From: Thelephora terrestris
Taxonomy: Eukaryota; Basidiomycota; Agaricomycetes; Thelephorales; Thelephoraceae
Length of the DNA stretch: 64,000 nucleotides
Direction of reading: 5' to 3'
NCBI GenBank assembly: GCA_015956445.1
Contig: WIUZ02000001.1
Coordinates: 3,224,001 to 3,288,000 of the forward strand
The translations under genes were made by a program, and so were the position numbers. The notes under the pieces are model-generated. The model saw nothing but the letters and a program-made list of their open reading frames with translations. It searched no databases and had not been told where the DNA came from. Below are positions 47,916 to 58,369 of this stretch, one piece after another. Numbering within the stretch: the first letter of the stretch is position 1; each line of letters begins with the position of its first letter.

Positions 47916-48867
47916 ATGTCTGCTTACACCACCAACGTCGCTGACGCTGCCGCTACTCTCTTCGACTTCTCCGCTCCTGTGGAGATGGAACAACACCTTT
48001 ACGACTCCCCCGCCAACATCGCCTTTGACAACGAAGTCGCCGTTGATTTCCTTGTGGCCCACAATGCTCCTCCTCAGTTCTGGGAGCAAGCTGGGTACGA
48101 CGACCCTAGGGTTTCTAGGCCTTGTCTCGCAACTCCCCACCCTGGAGCTGCCCGTTTGTTGAACGCAATGGAGGAAGATGCCGACCGAACCCAACGATGG
48201 GCTCCTAGGACTACTCCCCTGTTGGATGCGATGGAGCGGGAGAGGGAGGATAGGATCCTCAAGTTGGAGAAGAGGATGGATACGATGTATGTTGTTGTTA
48301 ACAGTCTTAACGAAGACTTTTCTCACTTTGCTTTGGAACATTGGGGTCCTTTCCAGAAGTCTCTCCTCCAGTACTTCGGCCATAGATGCGATGGAGCTTA
48401 TTGTACCGACGCAACTACCGAGTCCCCCGTCGTCCCTCCGCCACCTTCACGATCAGGGAGTTCCTCTCCCTCAGTCCCCTCCCTGGAGTCCTGTTCCAGC
48501 GCGTCAGATGGTGGAGAGAACTCAGAAGAGCAAGAAGGATCGCAAGAATCCGATGACGCGTTCTGGTCAGCGCTGTCGGCCATCGGACAAGGCTCGCCAG
48601 GTCCGCATGAAGCTGAAGGTGGAGGTCGCGGGTCTCCAGGACCGCTATGGGTTCGCGTTAGTGAGCTCAGCGTTGACGGACGTGAAACGTGAGATGCAGG
48701 ACAGTTTGTTTCATGACGTATTCGGGTGTAGGGAGTGTTGGCAGGATCCTCAGACGAGGATTTATTCGTACTGTCCTCAGAGCGTTTATAACCCTCACCA
48801 TTTTGCTCATCGATGTCCTCATGGCCAAGACTGTGCTTGCGATGTGGATCCTTTTGTACTTGTGTAG
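47916..48867 (+). CDS. Right-hand cargo gene of element A, copy 2
   Basis: ATG at 47916. The N-terminal frame has EQHLYDSPANIAFDNEVAVD and HFALEHWGPFQKSLLQYFGH; the overlapping second frame ends at 48867 with CRECWQDPQTRIYSYCPQSV and HRCPHGQDCACDVDPFVLV. The conserved Cys/His spacing suggests metal binding. In this C-terminal block only about two of roughly twenty base differences from copy 1 change the amino acid. A short conserved GT-AG interval between the frames could be an intron. Confidence 0.58.
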
Positions 48868-49241
48868 TATCTCTTGGTTTCGTCTTGGTTTTTATCGCCT
48901 TTGTATTATTACTCTGAATAAGACCAATGTCTTTGATTATTTGTGTGATCTTGAACACTATGTCACGCGTTCGTGACACATTCGTTACAATGCGCCATAA
49001 GATTTCGAGATTTAATATACCTCGCATCAGTTTACAACCCCTTATACTGAATCCATGCGATATCTGGTAAGAATCTCGCCGGCCGTGAAGGTTGCAATGA
49101 TTGATAGATCATGGCTGGGATTGCGGGGCTGGGTGATTCACATACAATGATTTTAAGCGCACTGCAAGAATTATGGGGTAGCAAAAAATCGATTTTATTT
49201 GGGGCTATGTCTATAATACACGATATGGTGGCATTCGCGGC

Positions 49242-49989
49242 CTACTGGCTGCTACCCAACTCTTCCTGTTCCATGAGCAGGACCATGGATGCATCCACCG
49301 CGGATTGTCTTGTGTCGGTTTGCGAGTGTGCAGCATGCGGAAAAATTTGTCTGGAATGAGATGTCAGCAAAAAATATTGGGACCTAGCGAGACAGATACT
49401 TACTTGTCCCACCAGTCGAGGAGCTCTTCTGCACCTCCAGAGCCGCCCTCGAGATAATCAACAATAAACCAATAGAAATCTTTATAGTTGAACTTGTCGT
49501 AGACCTCGCGCCATTGCGAAGCACTTTGAAGTGCAAAGTGGAGCTAGGTATAACGGTCAGAACCGGTTCCACCGAAAAATCGAAACACGCGCGGGAGAAC
49601 ATACTTGAACAGCAGCATATGCGACCGACCGGGGAGTAACTCGACACCTCATATCGAGGGTCGTTGCAACGTCGGCTCTGTGGGGGACTGATCCCTCTGA
49701 ATTGTCCGTCTTTGTTTTCTTCTGTCTTGGTTCTGGTGTCTCGTCTGAATTCCCATCGGCGGAGGATGGCGATGTAAATATCGCCTTGAATGTCTAGAAC
49801 ACAAGTGAGTTCCTAGTGAGGCTCAAGAGGAGAGACGGCGAACCTACCTTGATGAGGAGCGCGCCTCGAAGGAATCCCCTTCGCACGTGATTTATATCGC
49901 CTCTCTCCTCGGCGTACAAGCACCGAGGAAAGAAATCTTTCCCGTAGTAATACTCTGCCCCCTCGTATCCCCTGATTTTGTTGCGGATA
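49242..49989 (-). CDS. DUF6698-like protein, 5' end missing or displaced
   Basis: Four exons on the minus strand: 49793-49605, 49543-49404 and 49350-49242, preceded by 49989-49859. They give RGYEGAEYYYGKDFFPRCLY, then GFLRGALLIK, TFKAIFTSPSSADGNSDE, RVTPRSVAYAAVQ, LHFALQSASQWREVYDKF, FYWFIVDYLEGG and LLDWWDKQIFP, ending at the TAG at 49242-49244. The order and the phrases 'IFTSPSSA', 'VTPRSVAY' and 'FYDxIVxxLE...WWDK' recall the DUF6698 family of Agaricomycetes, whose function is unknown and which is often multi-copy near repeats. The N-terminal half expected for the family is not found: a CACTG-ended element begins 51 bp upstream, so the gene may be truncated or interrupted. Confidence 0.6.
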
Positions 49990-50039
49990 CTGAGTAGGAA
50001 ATCAGTGACTTGAAGAGGGAATAGAATTGTAGACTTACT

Positions 50040-50776
50040 CACTGGGGGCGGACCCCCACTTACCCAGGGTTTCCATCCTGATTACATTGTGATTTTTTAA
50101 ACAAAGTGCCCACCATGAAACCGCCAGTTCCATGAAGGTAACTTTTACAAAGTATCTCACAATTCAACCACACCAGACCCCAGGAGTCTGGCCTGTCCTT
50201 TTTTACAATGTAACCCCAATGTATACAAACAACTGACCATGAATTACTCTTTAAAGGTAACCTCAATTCATTCAGCATGGAGCCCTCTGGCTGCAGCATG
50301 GTCACATTGTTGGGCGCTTTCAAAATGTGCCCAGCAAACAAATTCTATATGTGACCAGAATAAACCCAGTAGAATCAGCAAGAATTTGTGGTAAACACTC
50401 CAATAATGTAAACTACATGCAGCTAGCACATGCCCTAGGAACTCCGGTGTGGTTGAATTACAAAAGTGACCACTATTCCCGCACAACGAGCGCACGGGGC
50501 ACTTTCTCAAAGAACATCGCGCGCCCAATCAAAAAGTGATCTAAAATGTGCCCAGCGCGAAGCGCCGGGGCACATTTTCGATCACTTTTACAAGGGGCGC
50601 CGGGATGGCCACAAGGCGAGCTTGCCTCTTTTGGCGTGAGTACTTTGTAAATGAAAATGGTCATGTGCCCGCCGTGCCCATGGTAAGTTTTCTTTCTGAA
50701 ATCACACCTTCAAAGTATCCCCTGGTTTCATGCTGATCCGGCTTTCAGAATTCCTCCAGCATTCGCGCCGTGTTTT
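50040..50776. mobile_element. CACTG-ended element relic (CACTA-like)
   Basis: Begins CACTGGGGGCGGACCCCCAC, close to the end sequence of the CACTG MITE at 53737-54461. The interior is non-coding with repeated TGTGCCC(A/G)(C/G)C motifs and an inverted pair around 50530-50600 (AAAATGTGCCCAGCG / CGCCGGGGCACATTTT). The opposite CAGTG end was not found; the palindromic element starts at 50777 and may have replaced it. Confidence 0.5.
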
Positions 50777-53249
50777 CAGTAGTCCTTATCATAATTGTGT
50801 ACAATTTACTGCCAGATCTCGTAAAATTGTAATACTTTAACTCGTAGCGATTACAATGCTCAATGGCATTGCAATGCTGCCTGTGGCAGTTGCAATGCTG
50901 CCTGTGGCAGTTGTAATGCTACCTGTGGCAGTTGCAATACCAGCTGCTCGGTACTCCTGATTAGGCAGGAGCCGACAATGTGGTAGCACCGAGTGACTGG
51001 GTGTGCTTATATAAGTGAGTCATGTGATTTTTCCAAAAAAGGAAATTTTGATGGCTTATATAAGCAGGTCAGGTGACTGAAAAAAGTGGGAGTTGCCAAT
51101 GTAAGCAGATCATGTGACTGACCAAAAAAGGAAATTTTTGATGGCTTACATAAGCGACTTGAAAATGATTTTGGCATTGAATTTCCCAAAGAGGAAATTT
51201 TGATGGCTGACATAAGCAGGTCATGTGACTGAAAAAAGTGGGTGTTGCTTATGTAATCAGGTCATGTGACCATCCAAAAAAGGAAAGTTTTGATGGCTTA
51301 CATAAGCGTCTCAAACATGCTTTTCACAAAAATTACCGAAAAAGGAAATTTCCTTTTTGGGAAAGAGTTTCCAAAAAAGGAAATTATATGCCAGAAAAAA
51401 TCGGAAAAATGCCAGAAAAATCTTAAAAAATACCGAAAAAATTCCGAGTGAGGGGGGGCCGAGCGAAGCGAGGCCTAGGGAGATGGGCGGGGGCAAAGGG
51501 TAGGTGGGGAAACCACCTTTCCGCCCTTTCGTCTCTTTATAGCCCAAGAGACTCATCAGTGCCGTTGCCAAGTAAGGAAGAAGTTACCATTTGCGGAGAA
51601 CAAAGCGGGGTTATGGCTTGCTATTGTTCTCCCCGATCGTGGGAAGCACGCCGGAGGCGTGCTTCTTCTGAATACAGATAAGGGGCCTGGGCCTTTGAGG
51701 AGAATGAATGTACTGAATAGCCCCTATCTTAGGGGTTCTTTGATGCGTGATCGCGGAACCCCTATCTGTCATCTATATAGAAGATCAGCGGAGATAGAAG
51801 CCACTATTCATTACCTAAGCGTCTCTTTTGACAGTTTCCATCAGAGAAGACTGATGATCAAAAAGAAGAGAAGCAGTGATGCACTGATCGGATCAAAGAA
51901 GTTTGATCCAGCGCTTAACTTAATCACCGCCCTGGCACTTGTTCTATTTTTAGAACCACCTATTTTTTACGAGGGAGGGTAACCGACGTTGGGTTTAGGA
52001 GGATCGGGGTCGAAGACCCCATCCGACTTAAACCCAACGTCGGTTACCCTCCCTCGTAAAAAATAGGTGGTTCTAAAAATAGAACAAGTGCCAGGGCGGT
52101 GATTAAGTTAAGCGCTGGATCAAACTTCTTTGATCCGATCAGTGCATCACTGCTTCTCTTCTTTTTGATCATCAGTCTTCTCTGATGGAAACTGTCAAAA
52201 GAGACGCTTAGGTAATGAATAGTGGCTTCTATCTCCGCTGATCTTCTATATAGATGACAGATAGGGGTTCCGCGATCACGCATCAAAGAACCCCTAAGAT
52301 AGGGGCTATTCAGTACATTCATTCTCCTCAAAGGCCCAGGCCCCTTATCTGTATTCAGAAGAAGCACGCCTCCGGCGTGCTTCCCACGATCGGGGAGAAC
52401 AATAGCAAGCCATAACCCCGCTTTGTTCTCCGCAAATGGTAACTTCTTCCTTACTTGGCAACGGCACTGATGAGTCTCTTGGGCTATAAAGAGACGAAAG
52501 GGCGGAAAGGTGGTTTCCCCACCTACCCTTTGCCCCCGCCCATCTCCCTAGGCCTCGCTTCGCTCGGCCCCCCCTCACTCGGAATTTTTTCGGTATTTTT
52601 TAAGATTTTTCTGGCATTTTTCCGATTTTTTCTGGCATATAATTTCCTTTTTTGGAAACTCTTTCCCAAAAAGGAAATTTCCTTTTTCGGTAATTTTTGT
52701 GAAAAGCATGTTTGAGACGCTTATGTAAGCCATCAAAACTTTCCTTTTTTGGATGGTCACATGACCTGATTACATAAGCAACACCCACTTTTTTCAGTCA
52801 CATGACCTGCTTATGTCAGCCATCAAAATTTCCTCTTTGGGAAATTCAATGCCAAAATCATTTTCAAGTCGCTTATGTAAGCCATCAAAAATTTCCTTTT
52901 TTGGTCAGTCACATGATCTGCTTACATTGGCAACTCCCACTTTTTTCAGTCACCTGACCTGCTTATATAAGCCATCAAAATTTCCTTTTTTGGAAAAATC
53001 ACATGACTCACTTATATAAGCACACCCAGTCACTCGGTGCTACCACATTGTCGGCTCCTGCCTAATCAGGAGTACCGAGCAGCTGGTATTGCAACTGCCA
53101 CAGGTAGCATTACAACTGCCACAGGCAGCATTGCAACTGCCACAGGCAGCATTGCAATGCCATTGAGCATTGTAATCGCTACGAGTTAAAGTATTACAAT
53201 TTTACGAGATCTGGCAGTAAATTGTACACAATTATGATAAGGACTACTG
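50777..53249. mobile_element. Palindromic element: two matching 1221-bp inverted arms
   Basis: Left arm 50777-51997 and right arm 52029-53249 have exactly the same length. I found no mismatch in the parts compared, and every open frame in one arm has an identical partner in the other. The spacer is 31 bp and itself partly self-complementary. Ends are CAGTAGTCCTTATC / inverse; flanks share GTGTTTT and GCGTTTT, a possible imperfect 7-bp duplication. Each arm holds a 21-bp repeat (GCAATGCTGCCTGTGGCAGTT), a ~110-bp repeat with GCTTATATAAGC and CATGTGAC, and an inner 0.55-kb block with many short GC hairpins. No transposase recognised. Confidence 0.85.
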
Positions 53250-53539
53250 GCGTTTTCGGTCTGGGCGCATCCCGACCCGAAAACGACATCGGATCTCGTT
53301 GTTAGGTCGAGATCGACCTCGCTGTCGGGAACTTTCTATATCCGGTCCCGGTCGTGTCGCTTGTTGGCTCAGGAGTTATTCGCGAGTCGTTCGTTCGGTC
53401 GTTCGTTCGGTCGTACGTTCGTTCGGTTGTTGGTTCGGGGCTCGGGGCGAGGTTAGATTCAATTTTGTACCTTTTTTGGGTACACGCATGTCTAGATGTA
53501 GCTAGATGTAGCTAAATACTAAATACATGGTTCAAGAGA
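53250..53539. other. Spacer downstream of the palindromic element
   Basis: Contains a small inverted pair (CGTTTTCGG / CCGAAAACG, 53252-53285) and repeats of CGTTCGTTCGGT. No gene seen. Confidence 0.5.
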
Positions 53540-55693
53540 CTAAAAAATCAGGAGACAACGTCTCTGTTGCCTCCGAATGAATGACGAGGACCTTGGGAAA
53601 GTGAGCTTGAACGGGGTACGGATGGCGGTGACGGGTGACGGGATGGGAGGAGATCTAGCGGCAGCGGGGTCGACAATTAAGACCCGCGTTCGGCGCAGGC
53701 CGCTTCGAACTTCGAGTTCGCGACCGGAGATGCTAACACTGGGGGCAAGGGGGTACTTACGTAGTGGGTACATTGTGAGTACATTGTGGGTTTTGAAACC
53801 ATTTGCCCAGTCGTTACCCACCAGGTACTTTTTGGCTACTTTTTGAAAGATACTCATCAATTTGCCTGCATTTTACCCACTGGGTACATGATGGGTACTT
53901 TGTAAAAGTACCCACTCAGGAACCCAGTGGGTATTGTTTGAGCAAAACCCCTGGGTTCTTTCACAACTTACTTTCCAATGTGCCCATCACAAACCTGAGC
54001 CACTCATTGAGAGTTCTTTCACAAAGAACCCACTAATCTGATCATAATGTACTCAACTAGATACTCAATGGGTTCTTTGAGAGTTTGTGGTAAAACTGAG
54101 CCACACTGTTAGTTCTTTGTGAGTTCTTTGAAAAAGCCCCACTGGGTACATTTTGATCAGATCACTGGGTATTTTGTGAAAGAACTCTCAACGAGTGGCT
54201 CAAGTTTGTGATGGGCACATTGGAAAGTAAATTGTGAAAGAACCCAGGGGTTTTGCTCAAACAATACCCACTGGGTTCCTGAGTGGGTACTTTTACAAAG
54301 TACCCACCATGTACCCAGTGGGTAAAATGCAGGTGAATTGATGAGTATCTTTCAAAAAGTAGCCAAAAAGTACCTGGTGGGTAACGACTGGGCAAATGGT
54401 TTCAAAACCCACAATGTACTCACAATGTACCCACTGGGTAAGTACCCCCTTGCCCCCAGTGTAAGCGGGTAGGGTTAGAAACGGAAATTAGCGTGCCGTA
54501 GATATTACTTACGACCGAGGGGTATAGAGGAGGCACTTGAGCACGTCTTCGTTGGATTCATCCGTTGGGACATTGCAGTCTTTGAGCAACGCGCTAGATT
54601 CGATTTGATGGGCGGATCGGAGGCGAACGATTCTCACAAGGCGGGGTGAGGGGTTGCTTCGCAAATTCACATGCACGAGTTGGTTTGATTGAGCGGGCGG
54701 AATAGATGGCACAACACATGAACGTCGAGAATGAAGGGAGGTTAACAGGGATGTTTCGAAATAGAGGGGGAGGGTGGGATTCGCCAGGACGCCCATCACA
54801 CATCGGGCGAGGACTAACACGTACGAGAACTGCGTAGAAAACTGAATGACAGTAATGTGAGCGCCAGCGAGGCCATTGAGGGTGGAAGGACAAGTGTCGA
54901 CGGTTGCAACGAGCATGACCAGACTCTTCATTCTCGGCGTCGGGCTCGGACTTGGGTATCCAACGTTCCTGATGTCGTTAGCAATTGTGGACACTCCGCA
55001 GCGCTGAAGTTTTGGGGCCCCAGCCTTGGGAGTGAGGAAAACGGGGGTGTGGATGGCCGAAGGGATGTCAAGTTCTTCCGTCGGGGCGCGGAAGGCGAGG
55101 AGTCGAGCGAAGATAACCACAATGATCTCGGAGAGTATGCGAGCGTAAAAGACGAGGATACGGAACACCGGTGGGTTGTGGTCGGAGTCGGATCTCCAAA
55201 ATTGCTGGCAACGGGCCTGGAGTTGTGGGTGCCCTGACCAGACCTCAGCCGTTCCTGATGGGCGACATCCAGGGGGACGTTTACTACCAGGATGTCGTGA
55301 GTAATGAGATGTGAACATCTGGTAATCGCATTACATTCAGTCTGTAGCTTATCAGGTAAAGACACTCACCAAGTCAACACCGAGATGCAATTGCTGAGGG
55401 TCGAGGAATCCTCCGTCCACCAAGCGCCCCAACAACCCCATTAAGCAAGGCCACGGAAATCCGCTAGCTGTGGTGTGTCCGATGTAGAACCTTAAGAAAA
55501 TGAGTAAACGCAGTAGATGTGCAAACAACCCTGCTCACCGCAACAACCTGATGGCACTGCATGCTTCCACACTCGCGGACCAAACAAGCATGGACCACTC
55601 GCATTTGATGGACGAACAGGACAGGAGTCCGAGCTCTGCTAGCACATTGCACCGACTTCGAGGGCGGGTCTTCATGAGCGCGATCGGATCCAT
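53540..55693 (-). CDS. Hypothetical host protein, four exons, MITE in the last intron
   Basis: The ATG at 55691-55693 opens MDPIALMKTRPRSRCNVLAE and continues CEWSMLVWSASVEACSAIRL. Intron 1 joins to FYIGHTTASGFPWPCLMGLL, then GRLVDGGFLDPQQLHLGVDL. Intron 2 joins in phase to a long exon (about 54510-55318) with a hydrophobic stretch ILVFYARILSEIIVVIFARL, ending CLLYTPR. A GTAAGT donor follows; the acceptor is TTAG at 53736-53733, and the last exon (53732-53540) continues SISGRELEVRSGLRRTRVLI to the stop at 53540-53542. The last intron contains the whole 725-bp CACTG MITE. No named family recognised; the joins are supported by GT-AG borders and reading phase only. Confidence 0.6.
53737..54461. 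mobile_element. CACTG MITE (non-autonomous CACTA relative) in an intron
   Basis: 725 bp, starts CACTGGGGGCAAGGGGGTAC and ends with the inverted copy, flanked by the 3-bp duplication TAA (53734-53736, 54462-54464). The arms are inverted over about 320 bp, so the element is nearly all hairpin, with repeated GTACCCACTGGGT and GAAAGAACCCA motifs. No protein. CACTG ends and a 3-bp duplication place it in the CACTA superfamily, possibly mobilised by a Tnp2 transposase. Confidence 0.87.
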
Positions 55694-56065
55694 CGACGGA
55701 GATCTGTGCTGCTGGAGTCAATAACACGGCCCCGGATATACAGGGGATTGAAAATATGCACCCTTTTCCTCGATTCCGTCGTAAGATCCGGCGTCGACGA
55801 ACAGAGGACAAGAGAACGACAAAAAACGAACGAGTCGCGAAAGTGGTTTGACACTTTTCCCACGGTTGCTCCCCCACGAGGACGGCCCTGAGAACAAGTC
55901 CGATTTTTTTGCGAGTACAAAAATAAACTGTCTACGACATGTCCATAAAGATCACGGTGCCCCCCCCGAAACCGCGTTTTGGTGGGACGCGGGAAGCGAA
56001 TAATGAGAGGTCAGGGTGGGTGCGCGGGTTGTCTGGGCTCTGTTGCTCGAAAATACCTGTAAAAA

Positions 56066-56821
56066 CTAGTTAACTCTGTGGCCAAAGACCCAGATCTCGG
56101 ACTCACTCCTCAAACTTTTGATTCGGTCCAACGCAGCGCCGGAAATCAAGAGAATCGTGACGAGGGATTCATACGTCTCGTGATCGGTAAGGACGTGCTT
56201 TCGAGCGAGACTGATTATCTCAAGATCCCTCTTCAACGAAAGGTAAAACATCGGGAAAAGAGTCTGGCCGTGGGCGTCAGGAATGAATAGGAGACTGCAC
56301 TCAGGCGAACTCAATCTCACCATTTCGATTCTGCCTTCTCCAGCAATAACTCGAAGCGTATCTTAATCGTCGATTCGGTAGTTGAGATCCTCATATTGAC
56401 ACCCCGCCGGTTCTCGGGGAGGACTTGATAAGCCAAGCGTATCATAGCGTCGAAGATCTCTTCGATCTTGACGCAATTTGTTGTGCAAGTCATCTGCCAA
56501 CCTTCAACCTTTCAGTCTACACACACACTTGCGAAATCACCTATCGCCCAGTACGCTATCCAGTGGGGCAGACTATGATGGGGATGAATATATCAACTTC
56601 GTGCACCTGTGGAAAACAACACACCTCCAGTTCAAAGGTCTCGACCGGGTGTAGTTGTTGACTTCGTTGACGGTTATGAACCAGCTAGCGTCGTCGTCGA
56701 ACGCCTCCATGATGGTTCGCGCACGACCAATGTTGATGTACTTGACTGCCCAACTGTCTTCACCTATGAGGAGACCCGAGTCCTCGACAGCCTTCTCGAC
56801 GTAATAATCCTTCAGCGCCAT
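56066..56821 (-). CDS. EF-hand-family hypothetical protein (Agaricomycete type)
   Basis: Exon 1 (ATG at 56819-56821) reads MALKDYYVEKAVEDSGLLIG, then FDDDASWFITVNEVNNYTRS, an EF-hand-like loop, and RPLNW. Exon 2 (56572-56541) gives SLPHWIAYWAIG. Exon 3 (56501-56321) gives WQMTCTTNCVKIEEIFDAMI and RLAYQVLPENRRGVNMRIST. Exon 4 starts WDLEIISLARKHVLTDHETY and runs to a stop at 56066 or to a GTGAGT donor. I know 'ITVNEVNxFTRSxPxxWSLPHWIAYWAIGW' from large Agaricomycete proteins that may also carry a ZZ-type zinc finger at the C-terminus; no ZZ finger is found here, so the gene may be shortened. Calcium binding is inference. Confidence 0.6.
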
Positions 56822-56928
56822 GATGAAATGGCGTGATTTAACACTTCCGCGCCATCCCTGGGTTTCGTTTGGTCAAGACTTTGTTTTACGGTGACCCATA
56901 TTACTCACCATCTCCTCACGGTGACTCA

Positions 56929-57335
56929 GTTCAGGACGAGGTCACATTTGTTGATGACCAGGACAACCCGTTTGCGGGCTTTCTCCTTGGCGTACCCTAA
57001 AAAGGATTCGCGCGCCGTTTTCATTGGATCTCGGGCATCGAGATCACGCCTGAAGAGTCGATGTCCTTGTAGGGTTCGCCACAGACACGTTGACACGTCA
57101 CTTTGCGTGTAGATTGGTTCAAGGAGTCAGCGTGAGTCTGTTTTACAGCTGGAGCAATGGCTTGGGGTGACTTAGCGTTCGGTAGCGTCACTGATTTAGA
57201 TGATGCGCTGACAAGAAGTGCAGGCCTCACCCTCGGCCACGCCCGCTTCGAATGCTCCGACGTCCAGCCTGAGACGCTTCCGTTGACCCGTTGAACTCTC
57301 GGACCAAACTGGTCCTTGAACGGTTCCGTTTTTAC
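56929..57335 (-). pseudogene. Relic of a nucleolar GTPase 2 (NOG2/Nug2-like) gene
   Basis: Minus-strand fragments in family order: EPFKDQFGPRVQ (57330-57293), then in another frame QRKRLRLDVGAFEAG (57285-57240), then CQRVCGEPYKDIDSSGVI (57110-57047), then in a shifted frame LDARDPMKTARESFLGYAKE and RKRVVLVINKCDLVLN (57051-56929), the NKxD G4 motif of circularly permuted YlqF-type GTPases. Frame shifts separate the pieces, a stop replaces the Trp expected after the G4 motif, a few residues are lost between SSGVI and DARD, and the P-loop that should follow is absent. An intact gene presumably exists elsewhere, because NOG2 is needed for 60S ribosome assembly (family knowledge). Confidence 0.7.
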
Positions 57336-57339
57336 CACA

Positions 57340-58337
57340 TGTGTTCGCTGGCAACGTCGGAGTCAACATCCATATCATCAAATTATGAGGAGACCGGCCA
57401 CGCACTTTCGGCAGGTTCACGAAGAAGCAGCCATTGGTGTTGTCCTGTCCTTCTCCAGTTGATAGCGACACTTACGGACAGTAGATCCCTTGAAATGCGA
57501 TGTGTTTTGATGTTGTTCGAGAATTAAAAGTTGCCAGCCCCGATGGGGGAATAAAGACTGTCCACTTCACCGGCAGTGTTCCTTTGAAACACGAGAAGAG
57601 TTCTCGATTGAGTGGTTGAATCCTGCGAGAACACAAGGTTGGTTCCATACAAACTGACGTGACCCAGAAAACATACCTCTAAGTAGTCGCGATGTGCACT
57701 CGGAAACCCTGGCGGGAGCGCAGCTCAACAACGCCCACCTGAACACAGCTGGAAGATTGCGTCACCCTCGGAACCGAGGATATCGGCAACTCCTCTGGGA
57801 CAGAAAGTTGTGGGGAATAAGGACCACAGGCGAGGAGTGAGCATCGCAGTCGACGGCAAGGCCTACCGCCATCCACGAACACGCCATCCACCAAGGATCT
57901 GGTGACCGAGCAACAGGAGAACTCGGAAAAGGCTCACGCGCTCTCTGCCGAGACCCCTGTGACGATCTGGCAGAGGGTTAATCCGGATACAACGACGGTT
58001 GCCTTATGGCGCGCACCTTCCGATTCTCGACAGCCATCCCGTTGCTTATCCCCGAACAGGGGTTCTTCGTGAACGAGTGAATCGCAACATTTCGTCGAGT
58101 GTCGGAACGCTGATGACCCATATGGCTTGCGCGACGGTGGGAGAGGGCTAGATAAAACGTCGTTAGCATCCGATCGCGGTTCCAGTTGGCGGCAGGCATG
58201 TGAAGCGGGATAATCGAGGAGTCGTGTTGCGTGTTGGCGGGTAGTTGGCATAGAAGATTGGGCGCTTGATGATCGAATCCTGATGAATCAAAAGGGTAAC
58301 CTCGGAACTGGTCTCCCGGGTGTAAGTTCATGAACGT
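57340..58337. other. Unresolved host sequence left of the foldback element
   Basis: Open frames exist mainly on the minus strand (57679-57894, 57934-58251, 57978-58331), and one reads LHPGDQFRGYPFDSSGFDHQ. No family motif, and exon joins cannot be decided. It could be the remainder of a small gene or decayed sequence continuous with the NOG2 relic. Confidence 0.3.
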
Positions 58338-58369
58338 TCAAACGGAGCCCATTCAGCTACTTTTTCCCC

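Larger units (their letters stand above)
46606..48978. mobile_element. Element A, copy 2 (uninterrupted)
   Basis: 2373 bp, starting TGTCAGGGTTGTAGGCCTGC and ending with the same hairpin TGTCACGCGTTCGTGACA as copy 1, flanked by CATTC (46601-46605, 48979-48983). It carries two divergent genes with separate TATA-like boxes: TATATAAG on the minus strand near 47395 and GTATTTAAG on the plus strand near 47815. Looks whole and defines the unit that B1 interrupts in copy 1. Confidence 0.88.

Noticed and set aside
32347-48978. Helitron origin for the gene-carrying elements
   Set aside because: Helitrons lack target duplications and have TC...CTRR ends; A and B have 5-bp duplications and TG...CA ends.
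51659-51982. 107-codon frame as a conserved protein because it appears twice with full identity
   Set aside because: The two copies are the two arms of the same palindrome, so identity carries no information on selection.
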